A stretch of DNA of 64,000 bases, taken from Blastococcus atacamensis (GTDB lineage Bacteria; Actinomycetota; Actinomycetes; Mycobacteriales; Geodermatophilaceae). The translations under genes and the position numbers were made by a program. The stretch spans positions 57,449 through 121,448 of the forward strand of contig NZ_POQU01000003.1 of the NCBI RefSeq assembly GCF_002938425.1. Reading direction: 5' to 3'. The notes below the pieces were generated by a model. The model was not told the origin of the DNA, searched no databases, and saw only the letters and a list, made by a program, of their open reading frames with translations. Shown in pieces: positions 50,031 to 58,893 of this stretch. Each line of letters opens with the position of its first letter. Within the stretch, counting starts at the first letter, position 1.

Positions 50031-50924
50031 TCAGCCGCGACCGAAGAAGCGACCGAGCACGCCGCCGGCGCCGCCCATGGTGCGGGCGGCCAGCTGCAGG
50101 ATCGGACCACCCGGGATGCCGGGCACCTTCTGCACGATCGGGGCGAGCTGGAGCAGACCGCCCACGTCGTGCACCTTGAGCTTGCGCCGGGCGACGGCGG
50201 GCACCGGGTTGATCCGGCCCGATGCCGCCTCGAGCAGCAGGTCGGCGGCGCCCTCCACGGCGGGGCCGTCGATGGTCCCGGCCGGCACCTGCCGGACCTG
50301 CCATCCCTCGCCGTCGGACGTGAAGCCCCACCCGCCGTCCGGCGTCGCGAGAGTGACCCGGCCGGTGATGCCGGTGTCGGCCGCCAGGGCACCGGTGACG
50401 TCGGTGAGGGCCGCGAGCCCCGACTGGAGCACCTCCGCCGACGGCGGCTCGGCACCGCAGGACTCCAGGTCCAGCCAGTGGACGGCGAGCTCGTAGGCCT
50501 GCCCCAGGACGACGCTGAGCAGCGGGATGCGCCCGACCACGGAGACCGCGGGTGCGGTGTCCAGCTCGACCGGCTCCTGGGCCAGGTAGCGGGCCGTCGC
50601 CTCGCGGTTGCGGCGCAAAGCGTCCAGCACCTCCTCGCGCGAGGCCGTGCGGTGCGCCGCCGTCACGCGGGCGTTGACCACGTCCGGGTCCGGGGGAGTG
50701 CCAGGTCCACTGGTCCGCGCTGAGGTGACCAGGTCGCGCAGCGCCTGGTGGTCCTCCCAGCAACCGAGGTGGACGCAGATCTCGTGCGCGCGCCAGCCGG
50801 GCAGCCGCGAGCTCCGGGTGAGGTCCAGGGTCTCCGCCTGCGCGATGAAGCCGTCCCACGCGCCCAGCGCCCTCCGGGAGATCTCGTCCCGCCCGGCGTC
50901 GGCCATTCCCTGGTGTCGTCCCAC
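50031..50924 (-). CDS. Mycothiol-dependent maleylpyruvate isomerase-like protein with SCP2-like end
   Basis: A 297-residue protein. The first 170 residues are a DinB-type bundle (RLPGWRAHEICVHLGCWEDH with His ligands, QAYELAVHWLDLESC) as in mycothiol-dependent maleylpyruvate isomerases. Residues 180-250 resemble an SCP2 sterol-carrier fold (GRVTLATPDGGWGFTSDGEG). The last 40 residues are Gly-rich. GTG 50924 with AGGG eight nt upstream is used; ATG 50906 is an alternative. It converges on the VTT gene. Substrate unknown; it could be a thiol transferase for xenobiotics. Confidence 0.75.
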   Translation of the reverse strand: MGRHQGMADAGRDEISRRALGAWDGFIAQAETLDLTRSSRLPGWRAHEICVHLGCWEDHQALRDLVTSARTSGPGTPPDPDVVNARVTAAHRTASREEVLDALRRNREATARYLAQEPVELDTAPAVSVVGRIPLLSVVLGQAYELAVHWLDLESCGAEPPSAEVLQSGLAALTDVTGALAADTGITGRVTLATPDGGWGFTSDGEGWQVRQVPAGTIDGPAVEGAADLLLEAASGRINPVPAVARRKLKVHDVGGLLQLAPIVQKVPGIPGGPILQLAARTMGGAGGVLGRFFGRG

Positions 50925-51065
50925 GTCAGCGCCCTACCCGAGGGATTCGCCGGCCAGGCATCGATCCGCTCCGCGCACATCCGCGGCCCGGGGGGAACCG
51001 CGTCTCACCCCCCTGGGAGGAGCCACGGGATCAAGCACCCGCCGCCGCGGGCCGATCGACTCTGC

Positions 51066-52193
51066 GTGAGCCAGCGCCCCGTACGAGACCGCCGATCGAG
51101 CGGTGCGACGCCGTCCGGCCTGCTGCGGACGACGCTCCGGGCCGCCCGCGCAGGGCTGTTCCGCACGCTGGCCACCGACGACGACCGGGCCGCCTACTGG
51201 GTGCGGCACGTCCGCATCGGCGTCCTGGTCACCGAGATCTCCGCGTTCGCCGTCGCCTGCTACGTGCTCCTCACCGATGCGCCGAAGCACCACGACCCGC
51301 TTCTCGTGGTGCTCGCCGTGCTGGTCATGGTCGTCACTCCCACGATCCTGCTGCTGCCGCTGCGCGCGATCATGTACGACTGGCGCGGCCCGGCGCTGTT
51401 CTACGCCTGGTCGGTGGTGACCGCCGCGGTCATCATCGTCGTCACCCGCCTCGACGGTGGGTCCTCCAGCCCGATGGACGCGCTGCTCTTCCTCACGCTG
51501 GCCTACACCGCCGTGGCCTACTCGCCGCAGGGCGTCGTGGCGATGGGCTCGGTCATGACCGTCATGTACCTGGTCTTCCTGGAGCTGCCGACCATCACCT
51601 CGACCGGAGGCTTCTTCCTCACGGTCATGGGCGTCTTCACCCTGATCTGCGCCATGGCGTCGGCGAACTCCTGGGCCGCCTACGACCGGCAGGTGCTGCT
51701 GATCCGCACCCAGGAGATGCTCGCCTCGACCGATCCGCTCACCGGCATCCCGAACCGGCGGCTGTTCCTGGACCGGGTCGCCCGCACCGTAGACGCGGCG
51801 TGGGGGCACCAGGCGGTCGTCCTGCTCGTCGACCTGGACGGCTTCAAGGCCGTCAACGACGCCGAGGGCCACGCGGCCGGCGACGCGCTGCTCACCGCCG
51901 TGGGCGCCGCGCTGGGGGGTGCTGTGCGGGAGACCGACACCGTGGCCCGGCTCGGCGGTGACGAGTTCGGGGTCCTGGCCGATCTCACGTCCGGCATGCC
52001 CGCCGCCCTGCTGGCCGAGCGCCTCCGCGAGGCCGTCGCCATCGCGGGCGCCCGTTACGGCGTCACGGCGAGCGTGGGGCTGGCAGAGATCGAGCCGGGT
52101 GACGACGTCGAGGACCTGATGCACCGCGCCGACGTGGCCATGTACTCGGCGAAGACCAGCGGTGGCGACCGCGCCCGGTCGCTCGACGCCTGA
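51066..52193 (+). CDS. Membrane diguanylate cyclase (GGDEF)
   Basis: A 375-residue protein. Five to six membrane spans between about 50 and 205 (VLVTEISAFAVACYVLLTDA and on) form an uncharacterised sensor region. The GGDEF domain starts at DPLTGIPNRRLFLDR; the active site is LGGDEFGV at 296-303. The inhibitory I-site RETD stands five residues before GGDEF, so product feedback by c-di-GMP is expected. No EAL domain. GTG at 51066 is the start. The protein would synthesise c-di-GMP from two GTP. Confidence 0.93.
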   Translation: MSQRPVRDRRSSGATPSGLLRTTLRAARAGLFRTLATDDDRAAYWVRHVRIGVLVTEISAFAVACYVLLTDAPKHHDPLLVVLAVLVMVVTPTILLLPLRAIMYDWRGPALFYAWSVVTAAVIIVVTRLDGGSSSPMDALLFLTLAYTAVAYSPQGVVAMGSVMTVMYLVFLELPTITSTGGFFLTVMGVFTLICAMASANSWAAYDRQVLLIRTQEMLASTDPLTGIPNRRLFLDRVARTVDAAWGHQAVVLLVDLDGFKAVNDAEGHAAGDALLTAVGAALGGAVRETDTVARLGGDEFGVLADLTSGMPAALLAERLREAVAIAGARYGVTASVGLAEIEPGDDVEDLMHRADVAMYSAKTSGGDRARSLDA

Positions 52194-52637
52194 CCCCGCT
52201 TCTGGGACGCGGTGTGCACCTGGCGCGACCGTGAGTGACCAGGCAGTCTTGTAGTTCTGCAGGTCGGAAGCGGTGCCCGCCACGACCCCAGCCACGAACC
52301 GTGACGCAGAGTGATACCTGTCATGGTCGAATGCCCCTTACCCGCGCTTTCCGGGATCCCTTCGCCGCGCCACCCTGGGAGGGGCCTGTGAAGTCCCGGC
52401 TGCGGGTAGACGGGACGCGACGACGCGTGGTATGCGCCGCTGACCAGCAGCAAAGGGCTCCGAGGAAGATCAACGACCACTTTCGTCCCACGAGTCGCAT
52501 CCGGGCTGGCGCGATCGGGGGGGCATCGTGCAAACTTGTCGTGCAAGCCCTGCTCCGCCACTGCCGAACACAGCCAGTCACCGAATCGATGGGTCCGTAG
52601 GGGAAGACGAGACCGATCGAGTCGATGGAGGTGCCCC
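52194..52637. other. Intergenic stretch before the DUF3145 gene
   Basis: No gene is supported in these 444 bp; open frames are arginine-rich and lack start signals. It presumably holds the promoter of the DUF3145 gene, whose ribosome site GGAGGTG is at 52626-52632. A short imperfect repeat of GTGCAA occurs near 52527-52545. Nothing else is recognised. Confidence 0.5.
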
Positions 52638-53138
52638 GTGCAGCGACGGTCAACCCAGGGTGTCGTCTTCGTGCACGCGTGCCCGAAGGCGCTCTGCCAG
52701 CATGTCGAGTGGGCGCTTGAGCGCGTGGTCGGCGCGCCGGTCTCCTTGTCGTGGGCTGAACAGCCCGCGGCGCACGGTTCCTACCGTGCCGAAGTGGCGT
52801 GGACGGGTTCGCCCGGTACCGGCGCCAAGCTGGTGGCTGCCCTGCGGGCGTGGCCGATGCTGCGCTTCGAGGTGACCGAGGAAGCCAGTCACGGCAACGA
52901 CGGCGAGCGCATGTCGTACGTGCCCGGCAAGGGCGTGTTCCGCGCGCCGACGAGTGCCAACGGCGACCTCGTCGTCTCCGAGCAGCAGCTGCGGCACCTG
53001 GCCGCCACGGCCGGCTCCATCGAGGCATTCCGGCACGGTGTGGACGAGCTGCTGGGCGCCGCCTGGGACGCCGACCTCGAGGTCTACCGGCACGCCGGTG
53101 ACGGCAGCCCCGTCACCTGGCTGCACCAGGTCGTCTGA
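52638..53138 (+). CDS. DUF3145 protein
   Basis: A 166-residue protein conserved in actinobacteria, usually near the fatty acid synthase locus, as here. Landmarks are TQGVVFVHACPKALCQHVEW at about 5-24, VSLSWAEQPAAHGSYRAEVA, MLRFEVTEEASHGNDGERMS and FRHGVDELLGAAWDADLEVY. No membrane span or signal. GTG at 52638 is preceded by GGAGGTG. Its function is not known; the frequent linkage to fab genes hints at lipid metabolism but proves nothing. Confidence 0.88.
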   Translation: MQRRSTQGVVFVHACPKALCQHVEWALERVVGAPVSLSWAEQPAAHGSYRAEVAWTGSPGTGAKLVAALRAWPMLRFEVTEEASHGNDGERMSYVPGKGVFRAPTSANGDLVVSEQQLRHLAATAGSIEAFRHGVDELLGAAWDADLEVYRHAGDGSPVTWLHQVV

Positions 53139-53259
53139 AGAAGGACCCGCTGCCCTCCACCACTCGCACGCTCGCGGCGGGCTCCTGCAGCGGGGCCGCA
53201 GGTAACAAGTCCGCTACGACACTCCCGGCCTGGCCGGGGGGTCGTCGTAGCCTGGAGCG

Positions 53260-53304
53260 GGCCGTCCGGGCGCCGTCGGGGAAGCGGCGCCGGGACGGCC
53301 TTTC
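53260..53304 (+). terminator. Terminator after the DUF3145 gene
   Basis: GGCCGTCC (53260-53267) pairs with GGACGGCC (53293-53300), with an inner CGCCG/CGGCG stem, followed by TTT. It is oriented for the plus-strand DUF3145 gene ending at 53138. Confidence 0.55.
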
Positions 53305-53328
53305 CCCGTCCTGGCTCACCATCGGTGG

Positions 53329-53358
53329 TCCTGGCTCACCGTCGATCGTGAGCCAGGA
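53329..53358. terminator. Hairpin built from a repeated CTGGCTCAC word
   Basis: TCCTGGCTCAC (53329-53339) pairs perfectly with GTGAGCCAGGA (53348-53358). The word GTCCTGGCTCACC also occurs directly repeated at 53308-53320. The repeat may be a decayed element or a secondary terminator. Confidence 0.5.
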
Positions 53359-53359
53359 G

Positions 53360-53390
53360 CCGTGGTGATCAGCCCAGCTGATCACCACGG
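53360..53390 (-). terminator. Terminator of the fatty acid synthase operon
   Basis: Perfect 14-bp arms CCGTGGTGATCAGC (53360-53373) and GCTGATCACCACGG (53377-53390) with a 3-nt loop, 6 bp beyond the accD6 stop on the minus strand. Confidence 0.75.
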
Positions 53391-53396
53391 CGGCCG

Positions 53397-54809
53397 CTAC
53401 AGCGGGATGTTGCCGTGCGCCCCGCGGCCCAGCGGCGCCTCTGCGAGCGCCTGCACGAGCCGACGCCGGGTCTGCGCCGGCTCCACGACCTCGTCGACCA
53501 CGCCGATCTGGAGAGCGCGGTTCACACCGCCGGCGATCCGCTCGTGCTCCGCGGCCAGCTGCGCGTGCAGCGCCTCGCGCTCGCCGGGAGGGGCGGCGGC
53601 CAGCTTCTTGCGGTGCAGGATGCCCACCGCGGCCTTCGCGCCCATGACGGCGACCTCCGCCCCCGGCCACGCGAACACCTTGGTCGCGCCCAGCGAACGG
53701 GCGTTCATGGCGATGTAGGCGCCACCGTAGGACTTCCGCGTCACCAGGGTCACCCGCGGGACGACCGCCTCGGCGAACGCGTGCAGCAGCTTTGCCCCCC
53801 GGCGCACCACGCCGTCCCACTCCTGGCCGACGCCGGGCAGGTAGCCCGGCACGTCGACGAGCACCACGAGCGGGACGCCGAACGCGTCGCACATCCGCAC
53901 GAACCGCGCCGCCTTCTCCGCCGATGCCGAGTCCAGGCACCCGCCGAGCCGCAGCGGGTTGTTGGCCACGACGCCCACGGTGCGTCCGGCCAGCCGGCCC
54001 AGCGTGGTGACGACGTTGGGCGCGAACCGCGGGTGCAGCTCCAGGCCGGGACCGTCGAGCACCGAGGAGATCAGCGGCTTGACGTCGTAGGCGCGCTGCC
54101 GCTGCTCGGGCAGCAGGGCGGCGAGGTCGACGTCGGCCTCGTCCGCAGCCGGCGTGAACGTGCCCTGGGCGGCCAGCAGGTCGACGGCGAGACGGGCGGT
54201 CTCCAGCGCGGCGGGCTCGGAGTCGGTCACCACGTGCACGACGCCGGAGCGCCGGCCATGGGTGTCGGGGCCACCGAGCTGCTCCTGGTCGACGACCTCA
54301 CCGGTGACCGAGCGGACGACGTCGGGACCGGTGACGAAGACGCGGCCGGCCGGGCCCATGATCACCAGGTCGGTCAGCGCGGGTCCGTAGGCGGCGCCGC
54401 CGGCCGCCGCACCGAGGACCACCGAGATCTGCGGGATCCGCCCGGACGCCCGGACCATGGCCGCGAAGACCTCGCCGACGGCGTGCAGGGCGGTGACGCC
54501 CTCGGCCAGCCGCGCGCCACCGGAGTGCCAGATGCCGACCGACGGCACCCGCTCCCGCAGCGCGGCGTCGATGGCGTCGACGATGTGCCGGCAGCCGTCC
54601 ACGCCCATCGCCCCGCCCATGACGGTCGCGTCGGTGCAGAAGGCGACGACCGGGCTGCCGTCGACCGTGCCGCGGGCCGCCATCACCCCGGAGGCGTCCC
54701 GGGCGGCCAGCGGCTGCATCGAGCCAGGGTCGAGGAACCGCTGGAGGCGGTCCTCGGGGTCCCGCGGGTCGGGGGCGGTCAGGGTCGGTGCGGCCGGGGC
54801 AGCGGTCAC
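53397..54809 (-). CDS. accD6: Acyl-CoA carboxylase beta subunit (carboxyltransferase), AccD6-like
   Basis: A 470-residue carboxyltransferase that moves CO2 from biotin to acetyl- or propionyl-CoA, giving malonyl-CoA for the adjacent synthase. N-half: IWHSGGARLAEGVTALHAVG and VVLGAAAGGAAYGPALTDLV (oxyanion region). C-half: VDVPGYLPGVGQEWDGVVRR then KSYGGAYIAMNARSLGATKV and AVMGAKAAVGILHR. GTG at 54809 is 42 bp downstream of the fabF stop. Position as last gene of fabD-fabH-acpP-fabF-accD6 is as in mycobacteria. The biotinylated alpha subunit is not in this window. Confidence 0.92.
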   Translation of the reverse strand: MTAAPAAPTLTAPDPRDPEDRLQRFLDPGSMQPLAARDASGVMAARGTVDGSPVVAFCTDATVMGGAMGVDGCRHIVDAIDAALRERVPSVGIWHSGGARLAEGVTALHAVGEVFAAMVRASGRIPQISVVLGAAAGGAAYGPALTDLVIMGPAGRVFVTGPDVVRSVTGEVVDQEQLGGPDTHGRRSGVVHVVTDSEPAALETARLAVDLLAAQGTFTPAADEADVDLAALLPEQRQRAYDVKPLISSVLDGPGLELHPRFAPNVVTTLGRLAGRTVGVVANNPLRLGGCLDSASAEKAARFVRMCDAFGVPLVVLVDVPGYLPGVGQEWDGVVRRGAKLLHAFAEAVVPRVTLVTRKSYGGAYIAMNARSLGATKVFAWPGAEVAVMGAKAAVGILHRKKLAAAPPGEREALHAQLAAEHERIAGGVNRALQIGVVDEVVEPAQTRRRLVQALAEAPLGRGAHGNIPL

Positions 54810-54851
54810 GGCATCTCCTCGGGAAGCGGGGCCTGGGCGGCGACGCCGTCG

Positions 54852-56093
54852 TCAGGGGGTGGTGAAGACCAGAGCGATGTTGTGGCCGCCGAAACCGAAG
54901 GAGTCGTTGACCGCCGCGCGCAGGTCGGCCTTGCGCGGCTCGTCGCGGACGATGTCGAGCGACTGGACGGCGGCGTCGTCGTCGGGGTCGTCGAGGTTCG
55001 CGGTGGCGGGGACGATCTGCTCGCGGAGCGCGAGGATGGCGAACACCGACTCCAGGGCTCCGGCGGCGCCGAGGAGGTGGCCGGTCTGGCTCTTGGTGGC
55101 ACTGACCAGAACGTGCTCGCCGAGGGAGTTGCGGATGGCCGAGGCCTCCGCGGTGTCGCCCACCGGCGTGGAGGTGGCGTGCGCGTTGACGTGGCCGATG
55201 TCGGCAGCGGTGAGGCCGGCGTCGCGCAGCGCGGCGCGGATCGCGCGGCCGGCGCCCTCGCCCTCGGGGTGCGGGGCGACGAGGTCGTAGCCGTCGGCAG
55301 TTGCGCCGGCGCCGGCCAGTCGGGCGTGCACGCGGGCGCCGCGGGCAGCGGCGGAGTCGGCTCGCTCCAGGACCAGCGCGGCGGCGCCCTCGCCGAGGAC
55401 GAAGCCGTCGCGCCCCTTGTCGAAGGGCCGCGAGGCGCGCTCGGGCTCGTCGTTGCGGGTGGACATGGCGCGCATCGCGGCGAAGCCGGCCATGGGCAGC
55501 GGGTGCACGCAGGCCTCGGCGCCACCGACCAGCACGATGTCGGCGCGGTCGAGGCGCAGCAGGTCCAGGCCCCAGCGGATGGCCTCGGCGCCCGAGGCGC
55601 AGGCGCTCACCGGGGCGTGCACGCCGCCCCGGGCGCCGATGGCCAGACCGACGGCGGCGGCGGGCCCGTTGGGCATGAGCATCGGGATGGTGAAGGGGGA
55701 GACCCGCTTGGGGCCCTTCTCCTCGAGGACGTCGTCCTGGCCGAGGAGGGTGAGCGCGCCGCCGATGCCGGTGCCGAAGACGACGGCGATCCGCTCGGGA
55801 TCGACGCCCGCGTCGGCGGCGCCGGACTCGGCCCAGGCCTGCTCGGCGGCGACGACGGCCACCTGCTGGCTGCGGTCCAGCCGCCGGGCGCGGACCCGGT
55901 CGATCTGCTCGGTCGGCTCGGCGGCCAGGCGGGCGACGAGCTGGGCCGGGAACTCCTTGACCCACTCGTCGGTGATCCGGCTGACGCCCGAACGCCCCGC
56001 GAGCAGGGCCTCCCAGGTGCTGGACACGTCACCGCCGAGGGGCGTGGTGGCACCGAGGCCGGTGACGACGACGTCGGAGGTGGACGCGCTCAT
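54852..56093 (-). CDS. fabF: Beta-ketoacyl-ACP synthase II
   Basis: A 413-residue condensing enzyme that elongates acyl-ACP with malonyl-ACP. The Cys-His-His triad is seen as Cys165 in VSACASGAEAIRWG, His in HVNAHATSTPVGD and His in ATKSQTGHLLGAAGAL, with the FGFGGHNIALVF end. Start VVVTGLGATTPLGGD at the N-terminus; ATG 56093 has GGAGAT upstream. KasA-like role in a type II system is likely. It follows acpP by 136 bp, the largest gap in the operon. Confidence 0.95.
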   Translation of the reverse strand: MSASTSDVVVTGLGATTPLGGDVSSTWEALLAGRSGVSRITDEWVKEFPAQLVARLAAEPTEQIDRVRARRLDRSQQVAVVAAEQAWAESGAADAGVDPERIAVVFGTGIGGALTLLGQDDVLEEKGPKRVSPFTIPMLMPNGPAAAVGLAIGARGGVHAPVSACASGAEAIRWGLDLLRLDRADIVLVGGAEACVHPLPMAGFAAMRAMSTRNDEPERASRPFDKGRDGFVLGEGAAALVLERADSAAARGARVHARLAGAGATADGYDLVAPHPEGEGAGRAIRAALRDAGLTAADIGHVNAHATSTPVGDTAEASAIRNSLGEHVLVSATKSQTGHLLGAAGALESVFAILALREQIVPATANLDDPDDDAAVQSLDIVRDEPRKADLRAAVNDSFGFGGHNIALVFTTP

Positions 56094-56229
56094 GGGATCT
56101 CCTTGTGCGGGGCGCCGGCCGGTGGACCGGGTCGGGTCGGGCCAGGGGTCCCGCCGGCGATCGGCCGGCGGGACCCGGGGCCCTGCAGGTCCCGCGCCGG
56201 GCGTGCGGGCGCGGGGGCAGGGGGTGCTG

Positions 56230-56472
56230 CTACTGGTTGCTCTCGATGAAGCTGATCGCGTCGCCGACGGTCTTGATGTTCGCCAGCTGGTCGTCGGGGA
56301 TGGCGACGCCGAACTTGTCCTCGACGGCGGTGGCGATCTCGACCATCGACAGGGAGTCGACGTCGAGGTCGTCGGTGAACGACTTCTCCGGAGTGGCGTC
56401 GGCGGGCGTCACGCCGGCCACCTCCTCCAGGATCTCGCCGAGCCCGGCCTGGATCTCCTGGGTGCTGGCCAA
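56230..56472 (-). CDS. acpP: Acyl carrier protein
   Basis: An 80-residue acidic ACP. Phosphopantetheine attaches to Ser40 in DDLDVDSLSMVEI. The start MASTQEIQAGLGEILEEVAG and the helix TVGDAISFIESNQ are standard. TTG at 56472 is chosen because AGAGGA lies eight nt upstream and translation from further up would add an unrelated arginine-rich region. It carries growing acyl chains between FabD, FabH and FabF made from the same operon. Confidence 0.93.
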   Translation of the reverse strand: MASTQEIQAGLGEILEEVAGVTPADATPEKSFTDDLDVDSLSMVEIATAVEDKFGVAIPDDQLANIKTVGDAISFIESNQ

Positions 56473-56579
56473 CGTGGGGTCCTCTCTCTCGGATGGGACG
56501 ACGGCCCCGGACGGGGACGTCGTCGTCGTCCGGGACCAGGTGTCCCGGGGTCTGGGGGGAGCGGCGCTCCGGAGCGGCG

Positions 56580-57548
56580 TCACGGGAGGCGCAGCACCTG
56601 GCCGGCGAAGGTCAGCCCGGCGCCGTAGCCGAGGACGAGCGCCAGGTCGCCGGATTTCGCCTCGCCGGACTCGATGAGCGCGGACAGGGCCAGCGGGATC
56701 GAGGCGGCCGAGGTGTTGCCCGACTGCACGATGTCGCGGGCGATGACCGTCTTCTCGCCGAAGCCGAGCTTCTTGGCCATCGACTCGATGATCCGCAGGT
56801 TGGCCTGGTGCGGCGCGAAGACGTCGATGTCGGCGGCGGTCACGCCGGCCCGGTCCATCGCGGCCTGCAGGGTCTCGGTGAGCTTGGTCGTGGCCCAGCG
56901 GTAGACGGCCTGGCCGGCCATCGTCATGTGCGGCAGGCCCTCGGGGATGGCGATGGCGGTGTGCTGGTCGCCGTCGCTGCCCCAGGCGACCGGCCCGATG
57001 CCCGGCTCGTCGGCCGCGCCGACGACGGCCGCGCCGGCACCGTCGGCGAAGATGACGGCGGTGCCGCGGTCGGTGAGGTCGGTGACGTCGGTGAGCCGCT
57101 CGACGCCGACGACCAGGGCGTTGCGCGCGGCCCCGGTGCGGATCGCGTTGTCGACCACGCCGAGGGCGTAGCAGAACCCGGCGCACCCGGCGTTGAGGTC
57201 GAAGGCGCCGGGGCGGTTGACGCCCAGCCGGTGGCCTACCTGCGGGCCGATGCCGGGGATCGGCACCCGGAGGCTTGCGCTGGCGACGACGACCATGTCG
57301 ATCTCGGACGGGGCCAGACCGCTGGCGGCGATGGCCTTGCCGCCGGCCGCGACCGCCATCTCGACGAGGGTCTCGTCCTCGGCGGCCCACCGGCGCTCGG
57401 CGATGCCGACGCGGCCCTGGATCCACTCGTCGTTGGTGTCCATCGTCTGGGCGAGCTCGTCGTTGGTGACCCGGCGGCGGGGCCGGTAGGCGCCGATGCC
57501 CAGGATGCGGGCGCCGGAAGCACCCTGTGACGGCTTGATGGGGGTCAC
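56580..57548 (-). CDS. fabH: Beta-ketoacyl-ACP synthase III
   Basis: A 322-residue initiating condensing enzyme joining acyl-CoA with malonyl-ACP. The catalytic triad is Cys122 in NAGCAGFCYALG, His in FAPHQANLRII and Asn in VQSGNTSAASIPLAL. Start ARILGIGAYRPRRRVTNDEL is the usual N-terminus. GTG 57548 overlaps the FabD stop (GTGA). Substrate-chain preference (branched acyl-CoA in many actinobacteria) is not readable from sequence. Confidence 0.95.
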   Translation of the reverse strand: MTPIKPSQGASGARILGIGAYRPRRRVTNDELAQTMDTNDEWIQGRVGIAERRWAAEDETLVEMAVAAGGKAIAASGLAPSEIDMVVVASASLRVPIPGIGPQVGHRLGVNRPGAFDLNAGCAGFCYALGVVDNAIRTGAARNALVVGVERLTDVTDLTDRGTAVIFADGAGAAVVGAADEPGIGPVAWGSDGDQHTAIAIPEGLPHMTMAGQAVYRWATTKLTETLQAAMDRAGVTAADIDVFAPHQANLRIIESMAKKLGFGEKTVIARDIVQSGNTSAASIPLALSALIESGEAKSGDLALVLGYGAGLTFAGQVLRLP

Positions 57549-58747
57549 GCGGAAACCTCCGGGTAGAGCCGGGCGATCGGGTCACCGGCGTCGACGAGGT
57601 CGCCGTCGTGCACCAGCCACTCGGCGAGCACGCCGTCGTAGGCGGCGGAGACGTTGACCTCCTCCCGCCGACCGCGGATGCAGCCGAGCGGGGTGCCCGC
57701 AGGCAGGTGCGTGCCCTCGTCGATCCGGGCCGGGCTCACCGTCCCGCGGGCTGGGGCGACGACCATGCGCCAGTCGGGGAAGTGCTCGGCCTCGGCCCGG
57801 CCGCGCTCGGCGTCGATGAGCTCGCGGGCGCGGTCGAGGTCGGCGGGGCTGCTGATCGCGAGGATCTCGATCCCCGCGCCCTTCCACTCCCGCTTCGCGA
57901 GGCCCGCCAGCGCGCCCGCCGGGGGCAGCTCCAGGACCGCGGTGACGCCGAGGTCGCGCATGGTGGCCAGGCAGGCGTCGAACCGCACCGGGCTGGTCAC
58001 CTGGCTGACGAGGCGAGAGAGCGCCTCGGCGCCCGAGGCGACGGCGGCGCCGTCGGCGTTGGAGAGCAGCAACCGGCTCGGGTCGGCCGGACGCAGCCCC
58101 TCGACCAGGCCCTCGAGTTCCTCACGGGCGGGCGCCATGTAGGACGTGTGGAACGCCCCGGCGACCGACAGCGGCATGACCCGGGCCTTGGCCGGCGGCT
58201 CGGCCTTGAGCGCGGCCAGCCCGTCCACCGGGCCGGCGACGACGACCTGGCCGCCGCCGTTGTGGTTGGCCGCCGTGAGCCCGTGCCGGTCGAGCGCGCT
58301 CTGCAGCTCGTCGGCGTCGCCACCCAGGACGGCGGCCATGCCGGTGGGGGTGAGCGCGCAGGCGGCGGCCATGGCCCGGCCGCGGACGGCGGTGAGCGCG
58401 ATGGCGGCCTCGACGGAGAGCACACCGGCCAGGGCGGCGGCGGTGAGCTCGCCGACGCTGTGCCCGGTGATGACGACGTCGCGACCGGCGTGCGGCGAGT
58501 GCACGACCGGCCCGGGCAGGCCGCCGAGCTCGCGGGCCACGAAGAGGCTCATCGCGACCACAAGCGGCTGCGTGACCGCGGTGTCCTTGATCGCCTCCGC
58601 ATCACCGGTCGTGCCCAGCGCGAGCAGGTCGGCGCCGGCGATCGCCCCGGCCCAGCGGAAGAAGGGCTCCGCGCCGGGGACGTCGAGCCAGTCGGTCAGC
58701 ATCCCGGGTTTCTGAGCACCCTGACCCGGGGCGAGGACGGCGAGCAC
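57545..58747 (-). CDS. fabD: Malonyl-CoA:ACP transacylase with C-terminal lipoyl/biotinyl-like domain
   Basis: The first 310 residues are FabD: LAVLAPGQGAQKPGML, the nucleophile Ser97 in VITGHSVGELTAAALAG, His near 209 in VAGAFHTSYMAPA, and a Gln-rich start loop. Residues about 335-400 add a hammerhead domain (VVAPARGTVSPARIDEGTHL, then SAAYDGVLAEWLVHDGDLVD) like biotinyl or lipoyl carriers. The hairpin turn that normally carries MK reads GRREEVN, so it cannot be lipoylated or biotinylated. GTG 58747 is preceded by AGGGTGAAGA. First gene of the fab operon, 146 bp after the PucR-type regulator. Confidence 0.9.
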   Translation of the reverse strand: MLAVLAPGQGAQKPGMLTDWLDVPGAEPFFRWAGAIAGADLLALGTTGDAEAIKDTAVTQPLVVAMSLFVARELGGLPGPVVHSPHAGRDVVITGHSVGELTAAALAGVLSVEAAIALTAVRGRAMAAACALTPTGMAAVLGGDADELQSALDRHGLTAANHNGGGQVVVAGPVDGLAALKAEPPAKARVMPLSVAGAFHTSYMAPAREELEGLVEGLRPADPSRLLLSNADGAAVASGAEALSRLVSQVTSPVRFDACLATMRDLGVTAVLELPPAGALAGLAKREWKGAGIEILAISSPADLDRARELIDAERGRAEAEHFPDWRMVVAPARGTVSPARIDEGTHLPAGTPLGCIRGRREEVNVSAAYDGVLAEWLVHDGDLVDAGDPIARLYPEVSA

Positions 58748-58893
58748 TTCTTCACCCTGCCAGTGATCGGGCTCCGGCGCGGTGGGCTGCGGTACGAAAG
58801 CCCACTGGTGATCTTTGTGGGGACCCTCCAACACATGCAGCGAAACAACGACGTGGCAGTGCACTCACTGGTGGGGTTCTCACGGTCGCGCGC

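Noticed and set aside
53308..53358. A CRISPR array
   Set aside because: Only two direct copies and one inverted copy of a short word, with no regular spacers and no cas genes in the window.
53415..56249. A 944-codon plus-strand frame opposite accD6, fabF and the acpP edge
   Set aside because: Same GC artefact; composition is repetitive and it lies exactly antisense to three well-recognised enzymes.
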